Shown piece by piece: positions 5,591 through 5,649 of a DNA stretch of 5,649 nt. The stretch is from Rhizobium sp. LCM 4573 (GTDB taxonomy: Bacteria > Pseudomonadota > Alphaproteobacteria > Rhizobiales > Rhizobiaceae), in assembly GCF_001854865.1 (NCBI RefSeq), contig NZ_MDDW01000028.1, positions 160,356-166,004 of the forward strand. Reading direction: 5' to 3'. Each line of letters starts with the position of its first letter. Positions within the stretch are counted from its first letter, which is position 1. Both the position numbers and the translations under genes were made by a program. Below the pieces are notes generated by a model. It was not told the DNA's origin and did no database searches. It saw only the letters and a program-made list of their open reading frames with translations.

Positions 5591-5594
5591 GGAG
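5591..5594 (+). promoter_or_regulatory. Shine-Dalgarno deciding the start of the divergent gene
   Basis: GGAG is followed by 6 bases and ATG at 5601. The other ATG at 5596 would lie only one base from this site and opens a frame rich in Arg and Trp that looks non-coding, so 5601 is the better start. Confidence 0.65.
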
Positions 5595-5600
5595 CATGGC

Positions 5601-5649
5601 ATGTCGGGCTTGGCGGGCAATCAGGACATGGACATCGATCTCGGGCGGC
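5601..5649 (+). CDS. Partial divergent gene, probable Wzz/ExoP/GumC-type chain-length protein
   Basis: Only the first 16 codons are inside the window: MSGLAGNQDMDIDLGR. A short polar leader followed by DIDLG is how many alphaproteobacterial Wzz-domain co-polymerases (with or without a BY-kinase domain) begin, just before the first membrane helix. Its position, divergent from a wza-like gene in a polysaccharide locus, supports this reading. If correct, it would sit in the inner membrane, set polymer length and contact the Wza-like protein across the periplasm. The visible piece is far too short for a firm assignment. Confidence 0.55.
   Translation, partial: MSGLAGNQDMDIDLGR

Overview
The window looks like a chromosomal exopolysaccharide locus from an alphaproteobacterium, most likely a Rhizobiaceae member (Rhizobium, Agrobacterium, Ensifer or Shinella type). 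The reasons are GC-rich coding sequence with G/C-rich third positions, strong AAGGAGG-type ribosome sites at some genes, and the protein families present. No RNA genes, insertion sequences, integrases or CRISPR arrays are visible.

Layout. Almost everything is on the minus strand. From right to left: a short Wza-type outer-membrane polysaccharide export lipoprotein (5419-4844), a GT4-type glycosyltransferase (4838-3666), a PssA/WcaJ/ExoY-type polyprenyl-phosphate sugar phosphotransferase (3567-2011), a Wzy/O-antigen-ligase-type polymerase (2014-752) and a small XRE-type helix-turn-helix protein (720-424). Spacings are 5 bp, 98 bp, a 4-bp overlap and 31 bp, so they probably form one operon, possibly with a second entry point in the 98-bp gap. 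A divergent gene begins at 5601 on the plus strand. Only 16 codons are visible, and they resemble the start of a Wzz/ExoP/GumC-type co-polymerase. At the left edge (172 to 1, minus strand, cut by the window) a separate gene encodes a secreted protein with a signal peptide and an Arg-Asp repeat.

How the genes fit together. The phosphotransferase puts the first sugar phosphate on undecaprenyl phosphate. The GT4 enzyme extends it. The Wzy protein polymerises flipped repeat units in the periplasm. The divergent Wzz-like protein would control chain length, and the Wza-like lipoprotein would guide the polymer out. No Wzx flippase and only one glycosyltransferase lie in the window, so the system must use genes elsewhere. 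The gene set resembles, from memory, the unipolar polysaccharide (UPP) adhesin loci of Agrobacterium and relatives. That identity is an inference, not proven by this sequence.

The most notable non-coding signals are: a 10-bp perfect inverted repeat (CATTAACCCT facing each gene) placed almost symmetrically between the divergent wza-like and wzz-like genes; an 11-bp perfect hairpin two bases upstream of the Shine-Dalgarno of the secreted-protein gene; and a near-identical 17/18-bp motif occurring twice upstream of that same gene. I see no clearly novel enzymatic system. The interest lies in regulation and in the short export lipoprotein.
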